Counted from the stretch's first letter, positions 1 through 11,764 are shown. The stretch is 64,000 nt of DNA from Neofusicoccum parvum (GCA_020912385.1 CP087212.1:248001-312000); one strand, 5' to 3'. The notes: generated by a model from the letters alone, not told the origin. Made by a program: numbers and translations.

Positions 1-921
1 ACTTCGAGAAAGTCTATCCCATGTTCGATGTGGACGAGCGCGTCAAGGTCGTGGTGCTCACTGGAGCTGGAAAGACGTTCTGCGCGGGAGCAGATCTGGA
101 GATAGGTTTCGACCACGCCGACAGAGAGCGCATTATGGATCATCGCGACAGGTGCACAGCGCTACTTTGGCCTCGCTCACAGCCAATACTGAATCAAGAT
201 GCAGTGGCGGTCGCCTCGCTCTTGCCATCTACCGATGTCGCAAGCCAACCATCGTTGCAATGCAAGGCTCCGCGGTTGGACTTGGAATGACCATGACGCT
301 CCCAGCGGCCATCAGGTAGCAAGATGTCCTCCCGCCATTGACAAGCACTGACACGCAGCAGGATCGCCTACGAAAAGGCGAAATACGGCTTCGTCTTTGC
401 CCGACGGGGAATCACCATGGAATCCAGCTCCTCGTTCTTCCTGCCGCGCCTCATCGGCTTCTCGCGAGCCTCGTACCTCCTCACCACCGGAGATGTGTAT
501 CCTCCCAACTCACCACACTTCGGACACTTGTTCCAGGAAACGCTGCCTGATGCGTCAAAAGTGCTGCCGCGGGCGCTGCAGTTGGCGTCAAACATCGCCG
601 AGAACGTCAGCCCGATGGCTTCCTACTTGAACCGTGCTCTGATGTGGCACAATCCGGGGTCGGCCGAGGCCACTCACCTCGTGGACTCGGCTGTGCTCTA
701 CCATATGTTCAGCGCCAGGTAAGGATGCAATTGGATGGTAAACAGCGCACAGACTGACAATGCTCAGGGACCAGAAGGAAGGAGTCACGTCTTTCTTCGA
801 GAAGCGAAAGCCGAAGTTCCAGGCCACGCTGGAGGAAGACGCTCCTCCGAACTTCCCGTGGTGGACTGAGGTGGACACAGGCAGCCGACCCAAGGCTGCC
901 AAGGGTCAGTCGAAGTTGTGA
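1..921 (+). CDS. Enoyl-CoA hydratase/isomerase (crotonase), peroxisomal, 5' partial
   Basis: Crotonase-superfamily enzyme acting on acyl-CoA thioesters, most likely in peroxisomal fatty-acid oxidation. Exons <1-151, 205-315, 362-718 and 768-921 join in frame to 257 codons; the start lies left of the window. The two oxyanion-hole segments are visible (TFCAGADLE near residue 27 of the visible part and GSAVGLG near 72), followed by [14 protein letters not shown], which carries the acidic residue used by isomerase-type members. The protein ends in Ser-Lys-Leu, a canonical PTS1 peroxisomal import signal. It converges tail to tail with the tyrosinase. Whether it is a hydratase or a delta3,delta2-isomerase cannot be decided from sequence alone. 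Confidence 0.88.
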
Positions 922-1343
922 AAGTGGTCGGCCAGCGCAACTTCAGTATGCGTAGCTTCAATCGTTTATGGGGGAAACGTTCGTTCGAGGGATGCGGAAT
1001 GGCAATCGTCGCTGCTCTGAAAATGCGTTTCAAAGTGATCCGCAAGCATGTGAGGAAACCCGATGACGAGATCTATAGGGGTTTGCTCTATTGAATGACC
1101 GCTGGGGAATACTACATGCTGGGCGACGCTAATTATAGGGGTTAAATAGGCTTCTTTACCTGATGGCTCAACTCCGGGTAGGCTCGGCGTGCGGGAGATC
1201 TGATTGGCGGGCGCCGTAAGACCTGCAACTGAATTCCTTCAGATGCGTTTGATTGATAGTAGAAGAAAAGAAGCACTGATTTTGAAACATCAGATACGCT
1301 GTCTACGAACATTAATTGTAGTAAGCCTGCTAGTGCCTCACTA
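922..1343. other. Convergent 3' intergenic spacer
   Basis: About 420 bp between the stop codons of the crotonase (+) and the tyrosinase (-). I see only 3' untranslated sequence of both genes and no further gene. Confidence 0.6.
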
Positions 1344-2762
1344 TCACCCATACACGTAGCAAAATGGTCCTTCAATGGTGCTAAGCGCATCACCCAATCT
1401 CATTTCCGGTGCATTAACTCTCAGATCAATCTCGTCGTCCAGGGTACCATTACGCGATGGCGGAGTGTTCTCGATGGTGATAGTGCCGGCAATGGTGTGA
1501 GTGCGGCGTGCAGGATCTTGGTTCTGCCAAATCCACCAGACGCGGTCGATTTGAGCGTGGTGGAGGTAGAATGCCGGATCAGCTGGGCTCGCAAAGAGGT
1601 CACCTCCAGGCTCTCCTCCGATCGTCATATGGCCGCCCTACGTGACGGTTTTAGTTTAATCTGGCAGTGCAGAAAATTTTATGTCACTTACAGCGTGGAC
1701 CCCGAAGAATTGAGAGGTAATTACGCCTTGCATCCATCTCTGGAACGTGCCAATGTCGTTGTGCTCACGGATCAACCAGGCAGTGTCGTTGTCTTTGGTC
1801 CAAGCTGAGGATACATGTTTGTTGATGTCGCGGCGAAGGCACCGAGGGTTGTAGCCAAGGCCATCTGCTTGTGGATTCGACGCTACTCCAGGCATCGTGC
1901 TCATGACGGGGCCAAGGTTGACGGTCCAGCTGCGAAAGTCAACATTCCATATGTGAACCTCAAGATCAAATGGTGTACTTTGTAAAAGGGCCACTTGTGA
2001 CACATCCACCTCCGTTGCCAGCTGGGAACACATAATTTGGCGTTTCGCAGTTGGGAATGCAGAGGTCCCCGTACGGTTCATAGGCGCCGTCTCCACTCAA
2101 ACTTGTGTCGCTTCCGTCAAAGATGGGAGAGCTAACAGGATCAAGAGCATACTTTCCCCAGCTCCAATACTAGTGGAGATCAGCCGTGGGTAGTTCTATT
2201 TGATGCAACAAGGAGCGCTACCGGCAATTGTCCCTCGTACCCGCACTCGTCTTGAAGAGCCTTCTCGTACGTTCTGATGAAGTAGCGATGCCACCCCAAA
2301 AAGTTTGCCTGACAGAATAAGCATTTCGTTGCTTTCTAGAAGCCTTGATGATACGTGCAGTAGCATGGATCGTCAAGGTCTGGTTGATATGTGTTGCGAC
2401 GAAATCATCGTAACGATTCCTGACTCCGGGGGCAAGATCGGATGGAGTGATTGGCTGTTTCAGAGATAAACATTGAACTGCATTGATGAAATTCTTCTTC
2501 TCTGTACGAGAGAGACTTCCCCTGCCAATCGTGAGCTACAAGGACATGACGCTTTTGGGGGGCGGGAGTCTCACCATTCCCTCCGGACTTGAGTTTTGTT
2601 CAAGTCGCACGATGCGGACGAGGATCCATTGTGCAACACATACTCAGTCAATCGTGACAGTGCATGGGACGCAAGCTTGTCGACATCGCTGGTAGGCTGG
2701 GGCGCAGCTGCAGAGTAGACGGCAAGAAGCTGTGCAATAAAGAGGACTTTGAAGGCCACCAT
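1344..2762 (-). CDS. Secreted tyrosinase (type-3 copper monooxygenase)
   Basis: Oxidises monophenols and o-diphenols to quinones (melanin or phenolic metabolism). Proposed exons 2575-2762, 2359-2521, 2222-2308, 1979-2169, 1692-1929 and 1344-1637 give 386 residues. The N-terminus (from MVAFK) is a signal peptide of about 20 residues. Copper A histidines are about H107, H115 and H124 (NFLGWHRYF). Copper B histidines are H288 and H292 (GVHAGGH, across an intron) and H315/H316 (AFYLHHAQID). The protein ends soon after the copper B domain, so it is the short form without a C-terminal lid domain. One oddity: intron 2 needs a GC donor (or a one-base indel) to keep the conserved IHATANFLGWHR stretch in frame; the nearest GT donor shifts the frame. 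An upstream in-frame ATG at 2780 is possible, but the start at 2762 puts the signal peptide first. Confidence 0.88.
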
Positions 2763-3107
2763 GCTGTATAATGAACACATTCAATAACCCTCACCTCGAT
2801 TTGGCGGGTGATTTACAGCAGTGTTATAAGGTTCCTGAAAGCGCTAAGATCTTGTGTGACCGGGAGCGCCCTAATCATCAGATTGTGGGACAAGGCGGAT
2901 CTGGGCTCGATAAGAACGTTGCACCTTGATTTATCCAAGCGAGATCTGTTTACATGCTTGCGGCTGCATGGAATAGGTTTGCTAAAGATAGATCGATGAT
3001 TTTATCAATCATGCGCTCCATCTCCCGCCATGAAGAAAAGACAATTGGGTGATTTCTCCACTAGCTTTATCAGGCCGGATGCGCATCGCCCAGAGCTGTG
3101 TTCACGT
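2763..3107. other. Upstream region of the tyrosinase and 3' end of the permease
   Basis: About 345 bp between the tyrosinase start and the permease stop, both on the minus strand. It must hold the tyrosinase promoter. I see no gene and no element I can name with confidence. Confidence 0.5.
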
Positions 3108-4803
3108 TCATAATGCGAACCGGAACCGCCTATCCTCCTTTTCTGTATGGTCAGAGTCAATGGAGACTCCCAAATCATGATCTTGACGCTCATTGAGCAA
3201 TTCCGCCTCTTTATCGCGTTTACCGTTGCTGTATTTTCCGACCAAATAATAGCCGAAAAACGCAATAATGAGGCAACAGTAGCTCGCAACACTTGCGATG
3301 CAGCCTTTGAGGTACCGTGGTGCATCCTCGCGCTGCCAGAGCTGTGGGGCAGTGATGTTACCGACGCAGAAGAAAATGAAGGCTAAGGCACCAACAACAG
3401 ACTTCTTTGTGTTGCCTTTGACATTTGACGCAATGAGCGCCAGTACTTGGCCCCATACAGGTGGCATACAGCTCGCAAGCCAGGTGCTGGCAACAATGCC
3501 CCAAGGCGTACTTGCTGGTAAAAGAAGTAACAAGAGGCTTCCAAGCATGGGCACAGATGCCATAAAAATGCCGAAGAAGCATCGAGAGTTTCGAAAATAA
3601 AGTGGTCCCAACGCGCCGATCCAGGTGAGGGCAAACGCGAAGGCGCCTCCGGGAAGGCCGACAAGCATGGTATCGACAGCGCTGTAGCCAAAGCCGTGGA
3701 TCACCTGGGCTGAAAACTATAAAGCGTCAGAATTGACAACAGCAAGACTGGAAATGGAGCTTTGCTGACTTTCAATATCGGGGATGGAATGGTAATGAAG
3801 AAAGCCATCATCACGTACGTGAGAGTACGTGGATCCAATAGAGCTTCTTTTGCTTGATTCCAATTAAAATCTGCCCCATCACGAGTACCACGGTCGAGGG
3901 CAAGCCTCTCGGTAGCAACGAGACGCTCCCGTTCATTGAGAAACCACGCAGTTGTCGGATCAAGAGGCATATATACCATGAACAGGATTCCGGCGAGAAC
4001 TGTAAGGCCACCACAAGCCAGAAACGTCACTCGCCAGTTTTGCATCGACATGTGCGCAATGCCGATACCGTACATGATGAGACCGCCTGCTGTCTCAGCT
4101 ACACCAAACATGGACATCCAGGTCCTGCATACTCAGTCAGCATCATGAATTTGTGCGAGTGGCCTCGCTCCACTTACGCTACTCTGATGGGATGCTCACT
4201 CCGTTTGTACCAGCAGCTCGTGATGATCATGAAAGAAGGCGAGACAGACCCTTCGGCCAGGCCAAGGAGGAATCGAATGGCACCCAAGCTCGGAAACCCC
4301 TGTGCCGCTCCCAGGCACATTTCAATGGCGCCCCAGAGAATTCTGCGACCGTTCAGCCAATGGTTTGCGACCCAGATGTTTAGAGATTACATTGTAACGC
4401 CAACAAAGCGTGTGATCCGCAACCTGCTCATGAGGTATGCAGCCGGGTACTCTGAGCAGAACTGGCCAAAGTAGTAGAGCGATATCACCCATGAGAACTC
4501 TCCACCACTCAGGTTGAGGTCTTCGGATAGCCCAAAGACAGCTGCGAAGTTGATGCTGTGCTTGTCCAGAACTATGAACGGTCAGCAACGGGGAATTTGT
4601 GGTGAAGTGTGCCGAAGTTTACATTGGAAGAAGTATACGAATGCCATCAGCGGAAGGACGACTCTATCGAGCTTCTTGAGAACCTTTCTTTCCTCTTCGG
4701 GATCGATGACGTATGTGACGCTAAGTCCATTGTCGATATTTGGCGTCACGGCATCTGTTGTCTCCGTGGTGGGACTTATTGACAAGGCAGTCTTCTCTGG
4801 CAT
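3108..4803 (-). CDS. MFS transporter, allantoate permease (Dal5 / anion:cation symporter) family
   Basis: Plasma-membrane proton symporter of the Dal5-like family, which carries small organic acids, vitamins or ureides. Exons 4623-4803, 4391-4571, 4178-4342, 3770-4124 and 3108-3704 join to 492 residues, the usual family length. Family marks are the N-terminal KKLDRVVLPLMAFVYFFQFLD segment followed by NFAAVFGL, and a dozen hydrophobic segments, with the central loop near PLDPTTAWFLNERER. The C-terminal tail is charged (about 35 residues). The fifth exon uses the second of two nearby AG acceptors, since the first would give an immediate stop. The substrate cannot be read from sequence. Confidence 0.88.
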
Positions 4804-6412
4804 TATTTAAGTGACTCTGGTGGTTCGATAGAGAATGAGTGTGAAGAGTATCCTCCTCTGCATGGGCTGGGAAAGAGTCAAGTCAAGAGAAGGTCTCAAA
4901 GAGCGAGTCCAGAGCCTTTATCATTTGTCTATTGAAGGACACTACCCCGCAGGCACCAGCTGTGATTCCACAGATCGAGATGCATTGCATCAATGTGCGG
5001 TGCGACCCCCCATTAACGAGCTTCCAGGTAAGCTGCGTAACAGCTTCTCAAACAGAGCCTATCTGACGACAGTGTGAAGAGCTATATCTCAGCCCATGAA
5101 ATGTCTATTTGACAGTGGCCAATCTGATGATAGTCTTTCCGAGATCACCAAGTCAGATAAGAGGGTCACACCTGGGTGTCACACTGGCTTGAGGCGTTGA
5201 GCTTAGTCATCAGCAACAGTGAGGTGGCTAAGTTGGTTATGGCGCCAGGTTAAGGTATATTTCAATAGCAATTCCTGGTGGGGCAACCCGCGAAAGCTTG
5301 CTTCTCGTCCTCGTCATCACTAGTTTTGTTGTTCCTCGGAGATGTTGAAGAGTAGATCGTAGGGTGCAGCGCTTTTTGGTGGCGTTTTTGGGGGCAATGC
5401 GTCTTCTCGGTTGCACGGCTCTTCCAGTGGTCAGACTTGTTTCAGTAGTCTGTGTCCTGCAACCAATTAGCAGCTCGCTCTAACTTTTCAAATCGCTGCC
5501 GATTTATTCCGATTAGCATCATAGTTGTGTATTGATTGGCATTGAGTTCATGCTGTACTTGCCGAGTGAAATGCCGAAGGTGCTAGCCTTGTCCAGCACA
5601 CAAATTCAATCTTTATATTTTCGAAGATATTGATCTTTTAGTATTAAAGTAGTGGACGAGGTTCAAGATCTTGGCCCATCTTCCGTGACATCTGGAAAAA
5701 ATGCATGGGCATCGTTGACCGGTTCCAGGACGTCAGGTCAATATCTCTGGGGCTTCTTGATGGTTTTTATACCTTCTAGACATGGTTTTGCCTTCTGTTT
5801 GACTATACAGCCTGATCTTGATAAATTGAAGCTACAAGTGTAACAGGAGACCGCTGTTGTCTTGCCTCTGTACATATTGACTCGTGCCGTAGCTGCTGCG
5901 TGGCCCGAACTCGGTATGCCAACACAGAACTCATTACATTGACTACCCACGTGTTGGAGTAGAGACATAGCCGCTGAAAATAATGCTAAATCCAAGTGGC
6001 TGTGACTTCGTGTCAGCTGCTTTTGAAGCTCGTGTCCAGAACCGGCGTTGCTAATTTTGGCAAGACAGCACATCCTGCAGGATCATCGTATCACCAAACC
6101 TTTTTCACGTTCTTAAAACCCGCTGTAGAAGTCTTCAATTGGAAAACAATGCTCTAGATGGTCATATAACAGTAGATCAACCCTAGTAACGATATCTCCA
6201 ACGTGCTTTCACGCTGTCGGTTACAACTTACCCAGCCATGACAAGTCTCATTCCTGTCAGACTATAGAGAGACCGCCTCGTACAGTGCCACCGATGTTAC
6301 TTCTTGGCAATATCTTGGGCCTTGTCCCATCAATAAAAGCTGACGAAATCTTCAAGCTTAAAAACTTCACCAGAGCATTATCACTCAAGTCTTTCACCAA
6401 AATTCAGACGCA
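4804..6412. other. Long divergent promoter region
   Basis: About 1.6 kb between the permease (-) and the small secreted protein gene (+). It is moderately AT-rich with only short, unsupported reading frames. One GATAAG motif at about 5155-5160 could be a GATA-factor site. No repeat or mobile element recognised. Confidence 0.5.
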
Positions 6413-7105
6413 ATGGGTCTCTTCACCACCACAACTTTTGCTCTGGCGCTCCTGGCAGCCTTTCCGGCAGGCTCCGCGACTGACACCTCCCTTTACTACA
6501 AACTCCGCGCCAGAGTGACCGGGCCCAGGACCGAGAGCACGCCCAAAGTCGACGGCTGGGCCATCGAAGTCCGCAAACTCGGAATAACAACCCGCACCCC
6601 ACCCGACTGGATGTGGGGCGTCCTTTACAACCCGACGTTCAACTGCACCATCCCGGGCTGCGATCAGGGCCGAGGCGGCGACACGTTCTACACACAGTCT
6701 GCAGGCGGCAAGAGCCACGTCCGCACCGACGCGCCCAACGCTCAGAGGGAGGTGACTCCCTTCGGCTTCTACGTCCAGGAGGGATACGACCTCGTCTCCG
6801 ACCAGATGGTCGCCGTCCGCTCCAACACCGCCGAGACCGTCATCGATGTTGCCGTCGAGGGTGGCGTGCCATTCCTGGAGAAGCCCGGGTTCGAGGCGAA
6901 CTTTGTGGCTTGCAACGAGACCTACCGGGAGTGGGCTGTTGTGTACTGGACCGACGTGGCCAGGTTCGGCACAGACCCGATCTATAACCAGGATTGGAGG
7001 ACCTGCACGGAGATTCAGCTTGTGCCCGAATGCTACTCCGACGGTCCGGGGTATGAAGGATTGGAAGAGACGCCTTGCGTTGCCGATATTGCAACGGTTT
7101 TGTAA
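6413..7105 (+). CDS. Small secreted cysteine-containing protein, function unknown
   Basis: Intronless gene for 230 residues, not recognised as a named family. The first about 21 residues form a clear signal peptide (hydrophobic core FALALLAAFPAGSA). The mature part has six cysteines: two in an NCTIPGC pair, then ACNE, RTCTE, PECYS and TPCV. That allows three disulfides, and there are two N-glycosylation sequons (NCT, NET). It is rich in Trp, Tyr and Gly and has no lipid-anchor or membrane segment. Size and composition fit a secreted apoplastic protein, effector candidate or small wall protein; this is inference. The reading frame starts at the first ATG and codon use resembles real neighbouring genes. 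Confidence 0.75.
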   Translation: MGLFTTTTFALALLAAFPAGSATDTSLYYKLRARVTGPRTESTPKVDGWAIEVRKLGITTRTPPDWMWGVLYNPTFNCTIPGCDQGRGGDTFYTQSAGGKSHVRTDAPNAQREVTPFGFYVQEGYDLVSDQMVAVRSNTAETVIDVAVEGGVPFLEKPGFEANFVACNETYREWAVVYWTDVARFGTDPIYNQDWRTCTEIQLVPECYSDGPGYEGLEETPCVADIATVL

Positions 7106-8208
7106 CGAGGCTATTATGGGAAACGCGCTTAGGGAGGAAGGTTGGATGCTCAAGATCGTTGACTACGGAGATCAAAGGGAAACAATAAGGTTAATGTACT
7201 GTATGCCTTACTGGAAACTTTTCCAATGCTTATGATGCCATGATATATCGTTATTACAATTATAAGTGGCATTGCTCGATAGGGTACTTAGAGCGCACAC
7301 TTGGAGTAGAATGATCTGGATTGGGACTTGGGATTATTCCAATGTCTCAAGACAGCTTTGAATCAAACCCATTGAGGTAGAGTATTGACACCATGATGCT
7401 GCTTCTCCTTGGTGGGGATGTTACAAATGTCGTGGCGTGTCCTAGAAAAATTATCGGGATGTTGTACCCGAGCAAAGCGATATTCAGCTCAACACATGCC
7501 CAATTTTGCTTTTACATGACTATAATTGGCGGGATTGGCAAGCTTAAGCCCGAAAGAAGCAACTTGATATCACCATGGATAACACGGCCTTTTTCTCACT
7601 CCGAAACACGCTACGATTTTTATGTAGACCGTACCGTTCTCTTGGAGTTCAGCTGCCCCGGATTTACTTCTTGTTTGAGGCAGAGAAGGCGAAATCTGTG
7701 CACAGCGGAAGGGAAACACAAATCTTACAGCATTTCAATGTCTGGCCTTGCAAGAATCCAAGCAGTGTGACTTGGACGACAACGCTTGTCCGTAAGCCTG
7801 GCAGGATTTTCGGGTATTTCCGCCAGGCAGCGGTTGAGCGCGCCCCACCTAAAGACACAAAAGCAATGAGCCATGGCTGAAACATGCAACGAAACCTATC
7901 AACTCTCCATCACCTCGGGCCGCGGGAAAGGGCGCCTCTTCCGATCCCTGTATTCATGCTGCGCCGCCTGCATGCGCCTCCGGATGCGGCGCGCTGATCA
8001 GGAATTTCGTCCAATAAAGGTACCCGACGGCCGAAGATGCACCAGGCCTTCTGAAAAGCGATATCTGAAGCGAGGAGATGAGGAGACGTAAGGCACAGCT
8101 AAAAGACCTTTCAGGCGACTGGAATCCTGTCAAGGTTGGCAAGCAGAGATCCATACCAGCTTGATCTTCGAACTGAGATTCCGGGTTACGGAAGCACAGT
8201 CGACGAAA
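7106..8208. other. Intergenic region upstream of the methyltransferase
   Basis: About 1.1 kb. Short open frames here lack coding character or family resemblance. An additional 5' exon of the methyltransferase in 7870-8200 cannot be excluded. No repeat or RNA gene seen. Confidence 0.45.
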
Positions 8209-9558
8209 ATGGAGGCTGGAATCTCACACCCGATTCTCGTGGTACGTACAGACAAAGCGGAAACCATCGGAAAGCTGGCTTTTGACGATCTTGGGATAGG
8301 ACGAGGACTATGACGCCGACTCGGCACTGGGAGACGATGCACTCAGCGACACGACGTCGATAGCCTCATCGATCGACAAGCACCGGTATGAACATGGTAG
8401 GAGATATCACAAGTACCAGGAGGGAGCCTACTGGGGACCAAATGATGATGCGCAAAACGATCAGCTTGACATCGGGTGAGCCGAGCGAATACCCGCGGCG
8501 AGATGCTCTCGTCTGACGTGGACTAGGCACCACATGTACAAGATACTGCTGGATGATAAGCTTCTGCTGGCACCAATCGGCGACAATGACCAGGTGAGGA
8601 TGACTTGACGGAAAGCCAAGACAGGCTGACTCGGTGTTAACAGAAAGTACTTGATGTGGGTTGCGGGACGGGCATCTGGGCAATGTAAGTCAACGGTGTG
8701 TTGGAACTTGCGTAGTTTATATGCTCACTCCGCGCAGTGACTTCGCAGAAGAATACCCAGATTCGGACGTTACCGGTATTGATCTTTCACCTATCCAGCC
8801 CAGCCTACTGCCCTCCAACTGCCACTTCGTGGTAGACGACTGCACGAAGCCCTGGTCATTTCCAGAAGACTATTTCGATCTTGTCCACGTCCGGGCGCTC
8901 TTCGGTAGCGTGGCCGACTGGCCGGCGTTCTACAAAGAGGCACTCAGGTGAGTTTCAAGGCGTCCTTGATGGCAGAATACAGGCTTAACGTTATCGCAGC
9001 CACCTCAAACCAGGCGGATGGATTAGCCAGCTCGAGATAAACATCGTGCCAAGGTCGGACGACGGCTCTCTCACCCCCGATCACACGCTCTTGGAGTGGG
9101 CGGCGCTGTTCATCGAGGCATCGGAAAGGTTCGGCAAGTCCTTCATGGTGGTAGAGAACATGAAGCAGGAGATCGTCGATGCAGGATTCGTGGAGGTGGA
9201 AGAAGTGCGGTTTAAAGTACCACTTGGACCGTGGCCGAGCGATCCGAGGTTGAAGGAGCTGGGGAAGTGGGATCTGCTTTACTGCTACCAGGGCTGCGAG
9301 GGATGGGCGCTGTACCTGCTGACGCATGTTATGGGTGTATGTTCAGCATCCAACACATGCCCGCAAACGATGGCTGACGTGGGAGCAGTGGAAAGTAGAG
9401 GAGGTGAAGGCTCTTGTTGCGAGATACAAAGAAGCGCTGAGAGATCCAAAGCTACACTCGTACTGGGAGTTGTAAGTACTCGGGACCAACCCGCAGTTAT
9501 CAATTGTCTGATTGTGAACACCAGCTCGCTTGTACACGGACGGAAGCCGGCGCACTGA
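8209..9558 (+). CDS. LaeA-like SAM-dependent methyltransferase
   Basis: Class I Rossmann-fold methyltransferase of the fungal LaeA-like/UMTA group. Exons 8209-8241, 8300-8475, 8527-8593, 8644-8684, 8738-8947, 9000-9336, 9389-9471 and 9525-9558 join in frame to 326 residues. Features: acidic N-terminus, the YHKYQEGAYWGPND segment common before the catalytic domain, SAM motif I VLDVGCGTGIWAIDFA at about residues 94-109, motif II acidic residue in VTGIDLSP, DDCTKPWSF, and HLKPGGWISQLE (motif III region). Family members are either secondary-metabolism regulators or small-molecule methyltransferases; which applies here is unknown. It lies 10 kb from the oxidative gene block. The first exon of 11 codons is the least certain part. 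Confidence 0.82.
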
Positions 9559-10456
9559 GAAGGCGAAATGGGATTGTTTGCCGCAAGGTCGAAACCCAGC
9601 GAGACGGAGAGGGGCAAGCCGGAAACTGTCGACGGGATGCACGGGACTCAGTGGCCTTGGAAGCGGTCTGGAACGTTGCACAGTAGGGCAGAGAGATGCC
9701 GGAAATCAGGGCGCGCTGTCGACGAGAAGGTGGTGCTTGCTGTCTTTGTTGGGCGTGAGAGAGTCGGCGGCCAATCAGCGTGGGGGCACGTGCGGTCGCG
9801 CGGTCGCAACGCGCCAAGCCCCAGCCTCCTCAATTCCCGCCCGTCCTTCGAGCTGGCCACTCCACCAGCGTCATGCCCTCTCCATCTCCACCACCATCGC
9901 CATCCACTGCCTGTGTTCACAGCGACCCCAGGTAGGCATTCCCTCACCGTCGCCACCGTCACACCGTCGCCGTCCGTCACGCCTGCTGATCCCACACGGG
10001 CGCACCACCCATCGCCGTCACGTATACAACTCGACAAGACACTCATAGGGTCTCGGCTTCGCGCTGGGCCTCCGTGCACGTCTGCTGTGGATCGCTCGCG
10101 GAGAGTTGTTAGATTTGCACGGGCAGGCCGTCCTGCCAGCATCCTACCCGTCAAACGTTGGCCCGTCACGGCTGCCTTTGGCGGAAGGGCTGGGGTCTGT
10201 AGGGACGGTAATCCGTCTCCGACCGTGCTATCTCGCTCTTCGCGCGCCTCCTCTTGGCTGGACGTGCGTGAGCTGTCTTGTCCGAGGCAGAGTCAAGGCT
10301 GCTCTCTTCCGCAACAAAGCCTGGGCGGGTGGGCATCGCACTCGCATGAACATCGAGTGCGGGAACTGTCTTTTGCATCATCGTTCTCGCTGTGTTGGAC
10401 TCCGTACTGTGTCACAGCGGCTGATTGTTCGCCCTCGTTGTTAGGTAGTGAATGCC
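9559..10456. other. Promoter/leader region of the coiled-coil protein gene
   Basis: About 900 bp, GC-rich with long apparent frames in several phases, none with protein-like composition. A CACGTG E-box lies at 9787-9792. Most likely promoter and 5' untranslated leader of the next gene. Confidence 0.5.
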
Positions 10457-11764
10457 ATGAGCCCTCCCAAAGACAAGTTCCAGGTTTCCAACGTGCCCGT
10501 GGTGCTTAAGTGGGACGATTGCGATGGTGATGTGAAGTATCTCGGTCATCGGTCAGCCGTGACGCTAGACATCCGGCTCGATGTGCCCCGCCACACTGCC
10601 TCTTTCAAGCTTCGGACGATTGCCAGCCTCAAGTCGTTGGCTCAGAGGGTGCCCTTGTACCTCTTCATCCAGCCAGATCGCGTAGCCAGCCTTGCCGAGG
10701 ACGACGGACCCATACAACAGCCGGTCAAGGATGGCTTGATCCAGACGCGCAAATGCGCGGCTATCACAGAGATTCTCCGTCTCCGCTTCAGCCTCGAGCA
10801 CGGTGCTCTGTCGGCTGTTGGCCCAGCTGAAGCCGGCAGCCCTCCATTGCCCAAGACGGGTCCTTCAGCCCGCATTCTTGACGGTTTACGATCAATTCGA
10901 CAAGCGACAGGCTTGTCAATCTATCTTCCCCACTCCAGTATATCGCCCAACTTTCTCGATGCTCTCTGTGCCAATGCAAAGGGTGGGAAACTCCAGCCTG
11001 TCCACGGAGAGGCTGAGACCCTCTACAGCGGCCAGGGCGGCAGGGAGATGGAGTGGCCAGCCGATGCGGATGCTGTTCGCGGAGAATCACCACCATCGTA
11101 TGACGAACTTGGTCCATCACCGCCGCCTCCGCGGAAAAGAACACAAAGCGATCGTAGGTACTTCCATGCCTCTCTGACGGCTGACCAGATGCTGAAATAT
11201 GTACTAGGCGCATCTCTAGATAGAGAAGAACGTCCGCGGAAGAAAGCAAGCGACTCTACCGATCGAACATCGCCAGCTGGACGCGCATACTCCCAGAAGC
11301 TTGAACAGTCGGGCCATGAGTGGAGTTCCGGCGTCGACCAACGGATGTCACTCTTGAGCGAGCAACTAGAAGCCTTGAAGAAGGCCGTAGGGATAACAGC
11401 TGCGGAGCTCGCGCCAAGTGAGAGCATTTCTGCTTCACTGGCGCGATTGGAGAGCGAAATGAAAGCGCTGCGGTCTGAAGTGGCAGAAGCCAATTCTCGC
11501 TGGAAGGAAGTCGCAGAGCAGCTTCGAGACCAGCCAAGCCTCGAGGATCTACGCATCGAGATCATGGAGGATGTGGAGGAGCGGCTGGCGCAGACGCGAG
11601 GAGAGATCACCGAGGATCTCGAGCTCAAGGTCGACGAGCGCTTCCTGACGACCAAGGAAGAGCTGCGCGAGACGGTCGAGGAGGAGCTTGAGCTCGTGGA
11701 GGAGAGGATCAAGGAGGACCTCAGCAGTGGGCGTGCGGAGTTTTACGTCGAGTTCCCCAGATAG
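10457..11764 (+). CDS. Conserved-looking hypothetical protein with C-terminal coiled coil
   Basis: Single-exon gene for 435 residues, family not recognised. The N-terminal about 170 residues look globular, with a beta-rich start. Residues of about 180-240 are disordered (Pro/Ser, RKRTQS basic patch). From about residue 290 to the end there are strong heptads of Leu alternating with Glu, Lys and Arg, ending in a highly charged helix rich in EEL/DLE, typical of a long coiled coil. The start is the ATG at 10457; upstream in-frame codons are not ATG. The layout suggests a scaffold or adaptor, nuclear or cytosolic, since no signal peptide or membrane segment is present. No enzymatic motif seen. 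Confidence 0.78.
   Translation: MSPPKDKFQVSNVPVVLKWDDCDGDVKYLGHRSAVTLDIRLDVPRHTASFKLRTIASLKSLAQRVPLYLFIQPDRVASLAEDDGPIQQPVKDGLIQTRKCAAITEILRLRFSLEHGALSAVGPAEAGSPPLPKTGPSARILDGLRSIRQATGLSIYLPHSSISPNFLDALCANAKGGKLQPVHGEAETLYSGQGGREMEWPADADAVRGESPPSYDELGPSPPPPRKRTQSDRRYFHASLTADQMLKYVLGASLDREERPRKKASDSTDRTSPAGRAYSQKLEQSGHEWSSGVDQRMSLLSEQLEALKKAVGITAAELAPSESISASLARLESEMKALRSEVAEANSRWKEVAEQLRDQPSLEDLRIEIMEDVEERLAQTRGEITEDLELKVDERFLTTKEELRETVEEELELVEERIKEDLSSGRAEFYVEFPR

Noticed and set aside
9568..10509. 313-codon frame upstream of the coiled-coil gene
   Set aside because: Ser/Pro/Arg-rich without domain character; sits where a promoter and leader are expected, and overlaps the true start.
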